A stretch of 64,000 nucleotides of DNA, taken from an uncultured Luminiphilus sp. (lineage in GTDB: Bacteria > Pseudomonadota > Gammaproteobacteria > Pseudomonadales > Halieaceae). Shown here in pieces: positions 8,964-21,135 of this stretch (position 1 is its first letter; each line of letters opens with the position of its first letter). Under the pieces are notes generated by a model. The model searched no databases and was not told the origin of the DNA. It worked only from the letters and a program-made list of their open reading frames with translations. The translations under genes were made by a program, and so were the position numbers. The stretch lies in NCBI GenBank assembly GCA_943789425.1, contig CALSUB010000004.1, positions 116,028 through 180,027 on the forward strand. The letters are read 5' to 3'.

Positions 8964-9596
8964 ATGGCAACTGTAAATTCCAACGCACATGACACTCACA
9001 GCACTGATCACCCGCTGGCTGATTTGCCGCTTTATTTACAACAACGACCGCACCCCGTAACGCAACAGGCGCCCCACGCATCACAACTCACATCACAACT
9101 CACATCACAACTCACATCACAACTCACATCACAACAGGCAGAAACGCAGTCACGATCGCACACAAGCCGCGGCTCCGCCGAGTGGCCCCTGCCTCTCCTT
9201 GAACAACGGCGGCGCATGCCAAGGCCAAACGTGCCCGTTACCTTGTCCATCGCAATCACCAACAAGGCACCTCACGAGCTATCGCGAACCACCCTAACCG
9301 TTATCGATCTGTTGCTGAATGGTGACCTGCTGCGATTACGCTCTGAGGAGGTAGCCGACACCTTGCATATTAGCCCCACCACATTGCGCCGCCGGCTGCG
9401 TGCCGATGGGACGCACTACCAGAGCATTCTCGATCACATTCGCCGGCATCGTTGCACGCTGCAGCTCGAAAAAAGGTGGCTTCCGGGTAAATGCGTTGCT
9501 TGGGAGCTAGGGTATGCAGAGGTGAATAGTTTTTACCGCGCATTCCGGCGCTGGACCGGGCATAACTACAGCGACTTAAAGCGACTGTACCTCTAA
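8964..9596 (+). CDS. AraC-type helix-turn-helix regulator
   Basis: A 210-residue protein with a C-terminal AraC DNA-binding domain (about 110-210). The first HTH is around LRSEEVADTLHISPTTLRRR and the second around CVAWELGYAEVNSFYRAFRR, ending WTGHNYSDLK as in AraC relatives. The N-terminal half is short, polar and lacks a recognisable ligand-binding domain; it contains four SQLT repeats. The ATG at 8964 has AAGGA eight bases upstream; an upstream in-frame ATG at 8889 is less likely. The target genes are unknown. Confidence 0.85.
   Translation: MATVNSNAHDTHSTDHPLADLPLYLQQRPHPVTQQAPHASQLTSQLTSQLTSQLTSQQAETQSRSHTSRGSAEWPLPLLEQRRRMPRPNVPVTLSIAITNKAPHELSRTTLTVIDLLLNGDLLRLRSEEVADTLHISPTTLRRRLRADGTHYQSILDHIRRHRCTLQLEKRWLPGKCVAWELGYAEVNSFYRAFRRWTGHNYSDLKRLYL
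9081..9135 (+). repeat. 12-bp in-frame tandem repeat in the AraC-type gene
   Basis: Four perfect copies of TCACAACTCACA (9081-9128) followed by a partial seventh-base copy. Because the unit is a multiple of three, copy-number change would vary the number of SQLT repeats without breaking the frame. The repeat lies in the poorly conserved N-terminal linker of the regulator. Confidence 0.9.
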
Positions 9597-9607
9597 CTCA
9601 CGTCCGA

Positions 9608-10390
9608 TCAATCGTCTGCGCGCGCTGCGAAGTACCCCAAGCGGTCATAAACCCAGTATCCGACCCACTCGTGAATCGCCCGGGTAGAACGGCCTAAACG
9701 CTCTACTGTTGGCAGCCAACTCGGCACAGGACCAACGCGCAGTGGCGTTTGATGGTCGGTTGCCACCGCTGTAACGGCAAAACCTTGAGCCACAAAGACC
9801 GCCGATGCGCGACGCATATGGCTGGCACTGGTGACTAACAAAATGTGCTGAATACCGCGCTGATGCAATAACGCGTGGGTTTGCTGCCCGTTCTCTCGCG
9901 TGTTTCGGCTTTCCGATTCTTGCACCAAGGTATCTCGAGAAAGTCCAATTGAAGCAAGCTTTTCGGCCATCAGATGCGATTCAGGTAACTCGCCCTCTAG
10001 CTGTGTTCCGCCCGAGAGCACCAACAGTGGCGCTTTATCAGCGAGATATAATGAAGCAGCGCGCCAGAGACGATCTGAAGCATGATTCAAATCGCCGTCC
10101 TGACCAAAGCGGCTCTCACCATTGATCGCCCCCCCCAACACAACGATCGCTTCGGCCCGCGGCAGTTCCTCGTCAGTAAATGCCGGGTATGCCGCCTCAA
10201 GCGGCGTCATAAGGGTGCTCGCACCCCACTCTGTTGAGCAGAAGTAAAGCCAAAGCACCGCGCTCAGCGTGAGCAAGCTCGCGAGAGTATTGCCTCCCCG
10301 CCGGCGCAGTAGCGCGGCCAGAACGAGACATAATAAACTGAGAGAAAGGGGGTAAATCAGCAGAGTAGCGATGTTACTCAGCAATAACAT
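9608..10390 (-). CDS. ElyC/SanA/YdcF-family (DUF218) membrane protein
   Basis: A 260-residue protein with two N-terminal membrane helices (about 1-25 and 35-55) and a periplasmic DUF218 domain: IVVLGG near residue 84, LLVLSGG, SxNTxEN-like SESRNTRENG, and LVTSASHMRRA. In E. coli, ElyC is needed for envelope integrity and affects lipid carrier and peptidoglycan metabolism; orthology to ElyC itself rather than another family member is inferred from length and the two helices. It begins 4 nt after the purA stop, so it is probably expressed with purA. Confidence 0.85.
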   Translation of the reverse strand: MLLLSNIATLLIYPLSLSLLCLVLAALLRRRGGNTLASLLTLSAVLWLYFCSTEWGASTLMTPLEAAYPAFTDEELPRAEAIVVLGGAINGESRFGQDGDLNHASDRLWRAASLYLADKAPLLVLSGGTQLEGELPESHLMAEKLASIGLSRDTLVQESESRNTRENGQQTHALLHQRGIQHILLVTSASHMRRASAVFVAQGFAVTAVATDHQTPLRVGPVPSWLPTVERLGRSTRAIHEWVGYWVYDRLGYFAARADD

Positions 10391-10393
10391 GGG

Positions 10394-12864
<2,471 letters not shown>

Positions 12865-12936
12865 TGTGGAATTCCGTCAGGGCTTTTCTGTTGATATCAC
12901 TCCGGAAAAGGATATCACAGCGAGATGCGGCTGAGT

Positions 12937-12957
12937 GGGGGGCGCGACGCACCCCCC
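12937..12957 (-). terminator. GC-rich hairpin between hflC and hisZ
   Basis: Six G residues pair with six C residues around a short CG-rich loop with one mismatch (12937-12942 with 12952-12957). No T-run follows in the direction of transcription, so it is a poor intrinsic terminator. It could attenuate readthrough from hflC into hisZ or stabilise mRNA ends. Confidence 0.35.
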
Positions 12958-12973
12958 ATTATTCACACCCTAT

Positions 12974-13846
12974 CTACTCGCCAGCCTGTGGATTGCGGAG
13001 GTACTGGAAAAACTGGCTGTCAGGCTGTAACAACATCACGTCACTGCCAGAGCCGAAGGTCTCTCTGTACGCTTGCAGACTGCGCACGAATGAGTAGAAC
13101 TCCTTGTCCTGATTAAAGGCGTCGGCATAAATTCGCGTGGCCTCAGCATCACCATTACCGCGAATAATCTCCGCATCACGAAACGCGTTGGCCTCGATTA
13201 CGGTCACTTCCCGATCGGCGGCGGCCCGAATTCCTTCTGCCAGCTCCTTACCTTCGGATCTCAGCTCGCGCGCTTCCTTTTCGCGCTCTGCGTTCATCCT
13301 TCGATAAACCGACTCCGACACATCGGGGGGCAAATCGATCTTTTTGACCCGCACATCGATCACCTCGACACCCAGCTCTTCGTTAGCCACCTCGTTGAGC
13401 TGCGCGGCAATGGCCAACATCAGTTCATCGCGCTGGCCCGATACCACTTCTTGGACCGTACGGACGGCCACCTGGTTACGAAGTCCGTCGTTGATACGTT
13501 GCGCCAAAAGACCCGCGGCTCGATTTTCTTCGCCGTTCGTCGCGGTGTAGTACTTCGCAGTGTCCGTGACACGGAACTTCGCGTAGGAGTCGACGATGAG
13601 CGCCTTTTTCTCCTGAGTGAAGAATCGCTCGGGGCTGCTGTCCACAGTCAGTATACGGCCATCGAACTTTCGCACATTGTTCACAAACGGCACCTTTAGG
13701 TGCAAACCAGGCAACAGATTCGGGTCCACCACCTCACCAAACTTGAGCAACACGCCACGCTCGGTCTCGCGAATCACGTAGATACTGTTCGAGAGTGTGA
13801 CCAGCACAATTGCCAACAACAGACCTGCAAGAGTTTGCTTACTCAT
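12974..13846 (-). CDS. hflC: HflC, FtsH protease modulator subunit
   Basis: HflC is an inner-membrane SPFH/prohibitin protein that with HflK forms a periplasmic cage around FtsH and modulates its proteolysis. The 290-residue protein has an N-terminal membrane anchor (about 5-23), an SPFH domain starting ETERGVLLKFGEV, and a long coiled-coil (about 180-245, with an EREKEARELRSEG motif). It starts 2 nt after hflK, its standard partner. A gene for DUF2065 (YjeT), often found next, is absent. Confidence 0.97.
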   Translation of the reverse strand: MSKQTLAGLLLAIVLVTLSNSIYVIRETERGVLLKFGEVVDPNLLPGLHLKVPFVNNVRKFDGRILTVDSSPERFFTQEKKALIVDSYAKFRVTDTAKYYTATNGEENRAAGLLAQRINDGLRNQVAVRTVQEVVSGQRDELMLAIAAQLNEVANEELGVEVIDVRVKKIDLPPDVSESVYRRMNAEREKEARELRSEGKELAEGIRAAADREVTVIEANAFRDAEIIRGNGDAEATRIYADAFNQDKEFYSFVRSLQAYRETFGSGSDVMLLQPDSQFFQYLRNPQAGE

Positions 13847-13848
13847 GA

Positions 13849-15015
13849 TTAACGCCCTCCTCGTCGTGTTGCCGCAGCATCAAGATCGCGACGCAATTGC
13901 TCAGTCACCTGATCAGAAATCTCGCGCATATCACGCTCATTTATCCCATTACGGGACAGTGCACTGCGGGATTGACCGGCGTTGGGCACCATTTTATCTA
14001 GCGGGAGGTACAGCACGTTGTTACCCCCCTCGACATCCACCATCACCTTGTTGGTGTTAGCGAGCACTTCCTGCATCGTATCGAGATACAGCCGCTCACG
14101 CGTCACATCAGGTGCCTTACGGTATTCCGTCAGTAACTGATCGAAACGCTGCGCTTCACCATCCGCCCTCGCGATGACTTGATCACGGTAAGCATTGGAT
14201 TCTTCCAGCACACGCTGAGCGCCACCGCGAGCCTCCGGCACAATACCATTAGCATAAGACTGCGCTTCGTTCTTCACGCGCTCTTCGTCTTCTCGCGCCT
14301 TGATCACGTCGTCAAATGCTCCTTGTACCTGAGCGGGCGGCTTCGATTCGTCAATGTTGATCTTCGACACTTGTATGCCCGTCGTGTAGTCGTTGAGATA
14401 CTGCTGCAGTCGATCGCGCACATCTAGTCCGATCGCAGCACGACCCTCTGTTAGCGCCAAATCCATGGTCGTACCCCCCACCACATGGCGCAGAGCACTT
14501 TGAGCCGCATGCTGTAATGAGACTTCAGGATCGCGCACCTGCAAAACAAAGTCCTGCGGGTTAGCAATCACATATTGCACCGACATGCTGATTTCGACGA
14601 TATTTTCGTCCTGCGTAAGCATTACTTCTCTCAAACCTGCCGCACGGACCTTAGTCGTGTTGACCGTAATGACCTCATCGATCAACGGCGGGTTCCATTG
14701 CAGACCCGGCGTTAAAGTAGCGTGGTACTCACCAAAACGCAGCACGACAGCGCGTTCTTGCTCATCGAGCTGGTAAAAACCCATCAGGCCCCACACCAAT
14801 AACGCCCCACCAAAGACGACGCCAATCAATCCACCCGATAACCCGCCTTTGGCAGGCCCTTTGCCGTTGCTCCCGCCGCGCCCGCCGCCGAACAAGCTCG
14901 CGAACTGCTGCTGCAACTTTTTAAAGGCTTCATCCAGGTCGGGTGGTCCTTGATTGCCACCACCCCAAGGGTCGCGAGGGCCCTTATTGCCGCCACCAGG
15001 CTCATTCCATGACAT
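13849..15015 (-). CDS. hflK: HflK, FtsH protease modulator subunit
   Basis: The partner of HflC in the FtsH-regulating complex. The product is 388 residues from the ATG at 15015, which has AGAGGA nine bases upstream; an upstream in-frame ATG adds only nine residues. It has a Gly/Asn/Pro-rich cytoplasmic N-terminus (MSWNEPGGGNKG), one membrane helix (about 62-82), an SPFH domain (QEERAVVLRFGEY... region) and a C-terminal helical segment. Confidence 0.97.
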   Translation of the reverse strand: MSWNEPGGGNKGPRDPWGGGNQGPPDLDEAFKKLQQQFASLFGGGRGGSNGKGPAKGGLSGGLIGVVFGGALLVWGLMGFYQLDEQERAVVLRFGEYHATLTPGLQWNPPLIDEVITVNTTKVRAAGLREVMLTQDENIVEISMSVQYVIANPQDFVLQVRDPEVSLQHAAQSALRHVVGGTTMDLALTEGRAAIGLDVRDRLQQYLNDYTTGIQVSKINIDESKPPAQVQGAFDDVIKAREDEERVKNEAQSYANGIVPEARGGAQRVLEESNAYRDQVIARADGEAQRFDQLLTEYRKAPDVTRERLYLDTMQEVLANTNKVMVDVEGGNNVLYLPLDKMVPNAGQSRSALSRNGINERDMREISDQVTEQLRRDLDAAATRRGGR

Positions 15016-15124
15016 AAGTCGATTCCTCTTAAAAGAGTCCATAGTCTAACAAACCCCAGCAGTGGATCGGAGCTTTAGATGACCAACAAAGCACATTACC
15101 GCTTTTACCTCGTTAGGGCGCCAC

Positions 15125-16375
15125 TTAAACGTTGAGTCGGTGCCAATCAGCGAGTGGCAGCCGGACGTGCAGTGTACTGCTACCGTCTGCTTGCCATTCT
15201 TCTTTCGACACCGCCCCGAGTTCATACAACGCCGATCTCAGGCGTGCCTGACTGGGGTCTAGCGCAATTTCCTGATCAAACATCGCCACCGATAACCGCT
15301 CGCGAATTGCCTCCAGTAACAGCGCCATCCCCTCGCCAGTCGCCGCCGAACAATACACCGCGGTGGGCGTGCCCGCCTCATTCCGCTCTATCCGAGGTGG
15401 CTGCTCTACCAAATCCAGCTTATTGAACACCACCAATTGAGGCAGGCCATCGGCCTTAATATCACCCAGCACCGTCTCAACATCCTCCATCAAGACGGCT
15501 CGATCAGGGGCTGCGACGTCGACCACATGGAGCAACAAATCGGCGTTAGCCGTCTCCTCGAGGGTCGCCTTAAAGGCCTCCACGAGCGTCGTCGGCAGGT
15601 CGGAAATAAATCCTACCGTGTCGGCGAACAGCACCGGGCCAAACTGCTCGATATCCACTCGCGCCAGCGTGGGGTCGAGGGTGGCAAATAGCTTATCTGC
15701 AGCATAAACCTGCGAGGCGGTCACGCGATTAAACAAGGTTGATTTGCCCGCATTGGTGTATCCCACCAAGGACAGAATAGGCAACTCTGCGCGTCGCCGC
15801 GCACGGCGGCTCTGCTCACGCTGGTTACGCACCCGCTGCAAACGTGCCTGAATAGACTTAATCCGTGCCCGCAGGAGACGTCGATCGGTTTCCAGCTGGG
15901 TTTCACCCGGGCCACGCAGTCCGATACCCCCCTTTTGCCGCTCGAGGTGGGTCCAACCTCGCACTAAGCGGGTGCTCATATGCGTCAGCTGTGCCAGCTC
16001 AACCTGCAACTTGCCTTCGTGGGTGCGCGCGCGTTGAGCGAAGATATCGAGAATCAGCCCTGTACGGGCCAACACTCTGCACGCGAGGACTTGTTCAAGA
16101 TTGCGCTCCTGACTGGGGCTCAATGCGTGATTGAAAATCACCAACTCGGCCTCATGTTCACGGCACTTGGCCGCAATTTCTTCTAGCTTCCCCTCGCCCA
16201 CGAAGGTTCTCGCATGCGGCACACGACGCGAACCCGACAGAGCGGCCACTGGATTTCCACCCGCAGACACCACCAGTTCTTCGAATTCGATGAGGCTTAA
16301 ATCCCGCTCAGCCCCCTCTAACTGGAGCTGCACCAGCACCGCACGCTCACCACCTCGGTGACGCTCAAAAAACAT
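15125..16375 (-). CDS. hflX: HflX ribosome-splitting GTPase
   Basis: HflX is an Obg-like GTPase that splits stalled 70S ribosomes after stress. With the ATG at 16375 the protein has 416 residues and begins MFFERHRGGERA like other proteobacterial HflX proteins. The N-terminal domain is followed by a coiled-coil and the G domain with G1 GYTNAGKST, G3 DTVGF and G4 NKLD. It is downstream of hfq by 36 nt, the normal hfq-hflX arrangement, and probably co-transcribed. Confidence 0.97.
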   Translation of the reverse strand: MFFERHRGGERAVLVQLQLEGAERDLSLIEFEELVVSAGGNPVAALSGSRRVPHARTFVGEGKLEEIAAKCREHEAELVIFNHALSPSQERNLEQVLACRVLARTGLILDIFAQRARTHEGKLQVELAQLTHMSTRLVRGWTHLERQKGGIGLRGPGETQLETDRRLLRARIKSIQARLQRVRNQREQSRRARRRAELPILSLVGYTNAGKSTLFNRVTASQVYAADKLFATLDPTLARVDIEQFGPVLFADTVGFISDLPTTLVEAFKATLEETANADLLLHVVDVAAPDRAVLMEDVETVLGDIKADGLPQLVVFNKLDLVEQPPRIERNEAGTPTAVYCSAATGEGMALLLEAIRERLSVAMFDQEIALDPSQARLRSALYELGAVSKEEWQADGSSTLHVRLPLADWHRLNV

Positions 16376-16411
16376 GGTTAGTGGGGACGTCCCGAACGGA
16401 ACGCCGCGCAA

Positions 16412-16657
16412 TCACTCCTCAGCAGAGGGGTCTTCATCCGCGGCCGGTAAGCGGATATTTCGTGCTGGCACTACCGTGGAGATCGCGTGCTTATAGACCA
16501 TTTGTGACACCGTGTTTTTTAACAACACGACAAACTGATCAAAAGACTCAATCTGGCCTTGTAGCTTGATGCCGTTGACCAAGTAAATCGATACGGGGAC
16601 TCTTTCCTTGCGTAATGCATTCAGATAAGGGTCTTGTAGGGTATGCCCTTTTGACAT
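16412..16657 (-). CDS. hfq: RNA chaperone Hfq
   Basis: Hfq is the Sm-like hexameric chaperone that pairs small RNAs with mRNAs. The 81-residue sequence shows the conserved [20 protein letters not shown] segment, Sm1, and the Sm2 motif YKHAIST, then a short acidic tail. The ATG has AAGGAG six bases upstream. The tail is shorter than that of E. coli Hfq, similar to Pseudomonas. A candidate promoter lies in the miaA-hfq gap. Confidence 0.98.
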   Translation of the reverse strand: MSKGHTLQDPYLNALRKERVPVSIYLVNGIKLQGQIESFDQFVVLLKNTVSQMVYKHAISTVVPARNIRLPAADEDPSAEE

Positions 16658-16721
16658 GGGAACTCCTTGTTATACCAACCAAAGCGGTGCGCTCTTCACG
16701 AAAAGCGCGTTACGGCCGCCA

Positions 16722-16751
16722 ATAATGTGGCGACAAAATGTTGCGACAAAA
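16722..16751 (-). promoter_or_regulatory. Candidate hfq promoter with 13-bp tandem direct repeat
   Basis: On the minus strand TTGTCG (16744-16749) and CATTAT (16722-16727) are separated by 16 nt, in position to drive hfq. The same bases form two adjacent 13-bp units (16739-16751 and 16726-16738) that differ at one position. The repeat covers the -35 element and spacer, so a regulator or simply sequence chance may explain it. Confidence 0.4.
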
Positions 16752-16799
16752 ACTTCATCGTAATGAAGCGGACGTATTCTACTACGATCTCACTGTCAT

Positions 16800-17783
16800 C
16801 TAAAAGTTCCGCGCCACCTTATTTATACACGTTAGCCAGTTTTCTCCGTCTCCATCAGCCGTATCGACCTCGTCAGGCGCTGACGAAGGCGAGTCTGTAG
16901 CCTCGGTTTTCACAACTTGGCCTGACGCGTCGGTCAGTAGCCAAGACAGGTCTGGCCAACTCCGCAGCCAAGTCAGCTGCCGTTTAGCGAGTTGGCGCGT
17001 CGCCGCTAAGATTTTTTCTCGACACTCGTCAAGGGTGATCTCATGATTTAAGTGAGACCAAACCTGCCGATACCCCACAGCCCGCATCGAGGGCAAGTCC
17101 GTGTGCAGGTCACCACGCTGATACAACGCTTGCACCTCTGCCACCAGCCCCGCGGCAAACATCGCATCGAGCCGCGCCGCAATACGGGCATGCAGCGCAC
17201 TGCGATCCTCGGGGCACAACGCGATACATTTATAGTCAGCCGCATTGGTTGTCGTTTCACCACGCTGCCATTCACTCAGTGCCACCCCGGTGCCGCGAAA
17301 GACCTCTAGCGCCCTGCCAATACGTTGGCTGTGATTGGGGTGAATCTGCGCTGCTATTGTGGGGTCCACGTCAGTCAGCTGCTCATGCAATGCCGGCCAT
17401 CCGCTCGTTTTTGCCTCAGCCTCTATGGTCGCACGGATATCAGAATCGATTGCCGGAATTGGGTCGAACCCCTGCACCAAAGCACGGAAATACAGCATGC
17501 TCCCGCCCACTAAAATGGGTTTGCGCCCGCGCGCCCGGATTTCAGCAATACTCACTTTGGCGTCCCGGGCAAAATCAGCGGCGGTGTAGACATCGGCAGG
17601 ATCACGAATATGAACCAGATGGTGCGGATAGTCAGGTTTGGCAGCGCCTATGGACAATCCGCGATACACCAAAGCCGAATCAACGCTGATCAGCTCTCCA
17701 CCCACGTGTTCGGCCAGCGCCTCGGCGAGTGAGGATTTCCCCGCGGCGGTGGGTCCCATCAAGGCCAATACTTTTTCCGTCAT
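16800..17783 (-). CDS. miaA: tRNA dimethylallyltransferase
   Basis: MiaA adds the dimethylallyl group to A37 of tRNAs reading UNN codons. The 327-residue protein has the P-loop GPTAAGKSSLA at the N-terminus, DSALVYRGL in place of the usual DSxQVYRG, the GGSMLYF motif, and a helical insertion domain containing GTGVALSEWQ. It starts 2 nt after mutL, the conserved mutL-miaA-hfq order. The C-terminal 50 residues are Ser/Asp/Glu-rich. Confidence 0.97.
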   Translation of the reverse strand: MTEKVLALMGPTAAGKSSLAEALAEHVGGELISVDSALVYRGLSIGAAKPDYPHHLVHIRDPADVYTAADFARDAKVSIAEIRARGRKPILVGGSMLYFRALVQGFDPIPAIDSDIRATIEAEAKTSGWPALHEQLTDVDPTIAAQIHPNHSQRIGRALEVFRGTGVALSEWQRGETTTNAADYKCIALCPEDRSALHARIAARLDAMFAAGLVAEVQALYQRGDLHTDLPSMRAVGYRQVWSHLNHEITLDECREKILAATRQLAKRQLTWLRSWPDLSWLLTDASGQVVKTEATDSPSSAPDEVDTADGDGENWLTCINKVARNF

Positions 17784-17785
17784 GA

Positions 17786-19627
17786 TCAGCGGCCGCGCAG
17801 AAACAGCCTATCGAGATCAACCATACCCTGCTGCACCCAGGTCGGTCGGCCATGATTACACTGGCCCGAGCGTTCAGTCTCTTCCATATCTCGCAGCAAG
17901 GCATTCATTTCCGGTAATGACAATCGGCGATTAGCGCGCACCGAGCCATGGCAAGCCATGGTCGACAACAAAGCATCCAAAGAGCTGCTGATGCGATCAC
18001 TGGTGCCAAACATCAGTAAGTCAGACAGGACATCTCGGACCAGGGCCTCTGCGTCACCATTAATCAATGCGGCGGGGACCTCACGAATAATCACCGACTC
18101 CTCGCCAGATGCATCGAGCAATAACCCCAAAGCGGCCAGCTCATCGCTCTGCTCCATGGCAATAGCCGCCTCTCGATTGGATACGGCAAGGGTTTGTGGG
18201 ACAAGTAAGGGCTGTCGGGTAATGCCGTTGCTGTCGCGCGCCTGTTTAAGCCGCTCGTAGGTAATACGCTCATGCGCAGCATGCATGTCGACCACTACCA
18301 AGCCATGCTGATTCTCCGCCAAGATATAGACACCGTGTAACTGAGCTATCGCGAAACCCAGCGGTGGAATATCTGCCGGTTCGCCGGAAAACTCCGGCTG
18401 CGGACTCGATGAGGGTTGCGACACATTGCCTCGCCAGCCTTGTGCCGAAAATGCAGGGCTTTGCGAGTCGGTACCCCCCGCCGGAGGGGCCTCAAACCGA
18501 TTTTGGTTGAACTCGGAAAAACCCTCGGTCGATGACAGACCGCCAATGGGCAATCCGATACTCGATTGATGCGGTGATTGTCCACTGTCGAAGGTTTCGT
18601 TGGTGGGCACCGATTGACCGGGTCGTACATCCGCGAGTGCACGCGATAAGGTGCCAAAAAGAAAATCGTGAACGGCACGGCTATTGCGAAACCGCACCTC
18701 ATGTTTGGTCGGGTGCACGTTCACATCAACGGCCGCAGGATCCACCTCTAAAAACAAAACAAAGGCGGGGTGGCGGCCGTGAAACAAGACGTCTCGGTAT
18801 GCCTGCCGAATCGCATGCGACACCAGCTTGTCGCGAATCACGCGGCCGTTGACAAAAAAGTACTGCAAATCGGCCTGACTTCTTGAGAACGTCGGCTCAG
18901 CAACCCAGCCCCACAGCCGTAAGTCACCCGCCTCGCGCTGAATAGGGACCGTGTGTTCGGCAAATTCAGCCCCACAAATCTGCGCGACACGGCGCGCACG
19001 CTGCGCCTCATTCTCAGCGGCTGCGAGTTGCAATGTCTGCTTGCCATTGTGGCGAAGCGTGAACGAGACATCGGGTCGCGATAACGCCTGACGCTTGATC
19101 ACCTCATAGACATGGCCGTACTCCGTTTTGTCCGTCCGCAAGAACTTGCGCCGCGCTGGCGTGTTGTAAAACAAATCTCTCACTTCGAGCGTCGTGCCTC
19201 TGGGATGCGGCGCTGGACGAACCGTCACCGCCATCTCTCGACCTTCGCAGAGCGCCTGATGGCCGAGTGAGGAATCCTCGTCTTGATTAGCCGTCAGGAG
19301 CAACCGAGAAACCGATGCTATCGAGGCCAAAGCCTCACCCCGAAATCCCAGCGAGGCGACGGCCTCTAGATCTTCAATAGAATCAATTTTACTGGTGGCG
19401 TGTCGCGCCAGCGACAAGGCTAGATCAGATTCTGCAATGCCCAGCCCATCATCGCGCACCCGCAATAAGCGGACGCCACCCGCCTCCACGTCAACCTCAA
19501 CACGCTTAGCGCCTGCGTCGAGGCTATTCTCCACCGCCTCTTTGACCACCGATGCCGGCCTTTCCACCACCTCCCCCGCGGCAATTTGGTTCGCGAGTCG
19601 CGGTTCAAGAATACGGATCGAAACCAC
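17786..19627 (-). CDS. mutL: DNA mismatch repair protein MutL
   Basis: MutL couples MutS mismatch recognition to strand processing. The 613-residue protein has the GHKL ATPase motifs ([23 protein letters not shown]), a Ser/Pro/Gly-rich linker (about 340-430) and a C-terminal dimerisation domain. That domain contains [12 protein letters not shown], which fits the metal-binding DxHA(x)2E(x)4E endonuclease motif, plus ACHGSVRA and CNHGRPT. This MutL is therefore probably a nicking endonuclease, unlike the MutH-dependent E. coli form. The GTG start overlaps the amidase stop (TAGTG). Confidence 0.97.
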   Translation of the reverse strand: MVSIRILEPRLANQIAAGEVVERPASVVKEAVENSLDAGAKRVEVDVEAGGVRLLRVRDDGLGIAESDLALSLARHATSKIDSIEDLEAVASLGFRGEALASIASVSRLLLTANQDEDSSLGHQALCEGREMAVTVRPAPHPRGTTLEVRDLFYNTPARRKFLRTDKTEYGHVYEVIKRQALSRPDVSFTLRHNGKQTLQLAAAENEAQRARRVAQICGAEFAEHTVPIQREAGDLRLWGWVAEPTFSRSQADLQYFFVNGRVIRDKLVSHAIRQAYRDVLFHGRHPAFVLFLEVDPAAVDVNVHPTKHEVRFRNSRAVHDFLFGTLSRALADVRPGQSVPTNETFDSGQSPHQSSIGLPIGGLSSTEGFSEFNQNRFEAPPAGGTDSQSPAFSAQGWRGNVSQPSSSPQPEFSGEPADIPPLGFAIAQLHGVYILAENQHGLVVVDMHAAHERITYERLKQARDSNGITRQPLLVPQTLAVSNREAAIAMEQSDELAALGLLLDASGEESVIIREVPAALINGDAEALVRDVLSDLLMFGTSDRISSSLDALLSTMACHGSVRANRRLSLPEMNALLRDMEETERSGQCNHGRPTWVQQGMVDLDRLFLRGR

Positions 19628-21132
19628 TACGGTGCCTCCGGTATCACTAAGGTTTGACCAACGTAGATCACATCACGACTTAACCCGTTGGTCGATTTAA
19701 TGTTCGAAACGGGTACCCCAAATCGTTCGGCGATCTGCGAAAGCGTATCGCCAGCTGCAATCGTCACCTCGCGCCCTCCTTGCTCTCGCTGCCACGCCAA
19801 CAGCGTACCCGGTGGCGGCTGACGCGCAAACCAGGTCTGTATGCCACGGCGAATCGCCCGCGCCATTTTATCCTGATACGCCGGAGTGGCCAGTCGGTCA
19901 GCCTCTTGCGGATTCGAGATAAAACCGGTTTCGACCAACAACGAGGGGACATCGGGCGACTTCAGCACCACAAAGCCCGCTTGCTCGACCTGTTTTTTAT
20001 GCAGCCGGGCGACGCCCTCTATCTGCTGCAAAATCAACCGGCCCACGTTCAAACTGGTATCCAGCGTGCCTGTCATCGAGAGATCCGCCAATACCCCTGC
20101 GAGCATAGGATCCATCTCTGCCAATTGAACGCCGCCGACCCGATCTGCCTCATTTTCAGTATCGGCAAGATATTGTGCCGTGGTCGAGGTGGCTCCGCGC
20201 GTTGACAATGTGTAAATCGAGGCCCCTCGCGCGGAAGGTTCTCGGAACGCGTCTGCATGAATAGAAATGAAAAGATCTGCCTGAAGGGATCGTGCCTGAT
20301 CTCGACGATTTTTGAGACTGACGTAATAGTCTCCAGTGCGAATCAGTACCGGCTTGAATCCGGGAATTTTCGCTAATTGCGCCTCAAGCCGGCGGGCAAT
20401 CTGCAAGACAACCACCTTTTCCCGCAACCCCCCTGGCCCGGACGCCCCCGGATCCTCTCCGCCGTGACCCGGATCAATCGCGATCACAATATCCCGGCGC
20501 GCATCGAGCGACTCGACCGACAGCACCGGCACTGGGGCTATCTCTGCCACAGCATTTGCCTCGTCAAATAAATCCACCACCACCCGATGGCCCGTTGACT
20601 CATTTGGCGGCAATAAAAATACTGACACGGTGACCTGCGCAGACAGATCAAAAACCAACCTAAGATTGCTGCCCTGACGAATGCCTGCGCGAACGCGCGC
20701 GATGGGAGTTTCTGCCAGAGGTAGCGCAGACAATGCCGTATTGAGCCGCGTATCGAGCAGGTCGAGCACCAGACGATCTGGATTCGCTAACGTCAGCGTC
20801 TTAAAATCCGCCGCGTCGGAGAGATCCAATACGATCCGGGTATGATCCGGCGCACGCCATAAGCGCACTGCCTCCACCTCCGCAGACCAGACCATCGGAG
20901 TTGCACTGATGGCGGAGAGGACCAGGGCAACGCTCAGCATAAGGCGAGCCCGAGAACGACCGCTGTTAAACCATGCGGGAGCGCCCCACTTGCGTAACAA
21001 GACCACTTGGGTCAAGCGGCGCCATGGTCCTACCTCCCTGCGGAAGCACTCAAATAGATCACACCGGCGCAGACACGCGTGATGGCAGATCGAAGCCGGC
21101 CACATGACATTTGCCCGTTTTACGCTCGCCAT
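19627..21132 (-). CDS. amiC: N-acetylmuramoyl-L-alanine amidase with AMIN and LysM domains
   Basis: A periplasmic zinc amidase that cleaves septal peptidoglycan between MurNAc and L-Ala during daughter-cell separation. In order: an uncertain leader, a hydrophobic signal sequence (about 65-84), an AMIN domain (about 85-185), an Amidase_3 domain ([29 protein letters not shown]) and a C-terminal LysM domain ([13 protein letters not shown]...). The annotated first codon lies 3 nt after tsaE, but the true start may be nearer the signal sequence (for example the ATG at 20940). The AmiB/AmiC label follows position between tsaE and mutL. Confidence 0.93.
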   Translation of the reverse strand: MASVKRANVMWPASICHHACLRRCDLFECFRREVGPWRRLTQVVLLRKWGAPAWFNSGRSRARLMLSVALVLSAISATPMVWSAEVEAVRLWRAPDHTRIVLDLSDAADFKTLTLANPDRLVLDLLDTRLNTALSALPLAETPIARVRAGIRQGSNLRLVFDLSAQVTVSVFLLPPNESTGHRVVVDLFDEANAVAEIAPVPVLSVESLDARRDIVIAIDPGHGGEDPGASGPGGLREKVVVLQIARRLEAQLAKIPGFKPVLIRTGDYYVSLKNRRDQARSLQADLFISIHADAFREPSARGASIYTLSTRGATSTTAQYLADTENEADRVGGVQLAEMDPMLAGVLADLSMTGTLDTSLNVGRLILQQIEGVARLHKKQVEQAGFVVLKSPDVPSLLVETGFISNPQEADRLATPAYQDKMARAIRRGIQTWFARQPPPGTLLAWQREQGGREVTIAAGDTLSQIAERFGVPVSNIKSTNGLSRDVIYVGQTLVIPEAP

Positions 21133-21135
21133 CTT

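Noticed and set aside
9081..9135. Possible CRISPR or iteron array
   Set aside because: The repeats are contiguous, 12 bp, in frame and inside a coding sequence.
3050..10390. A complete integrative element or prophage
   Set aside because: No integrase, transposase, phage structural gene or second tRNA end is visible, so only an accessory segment can be claimed.
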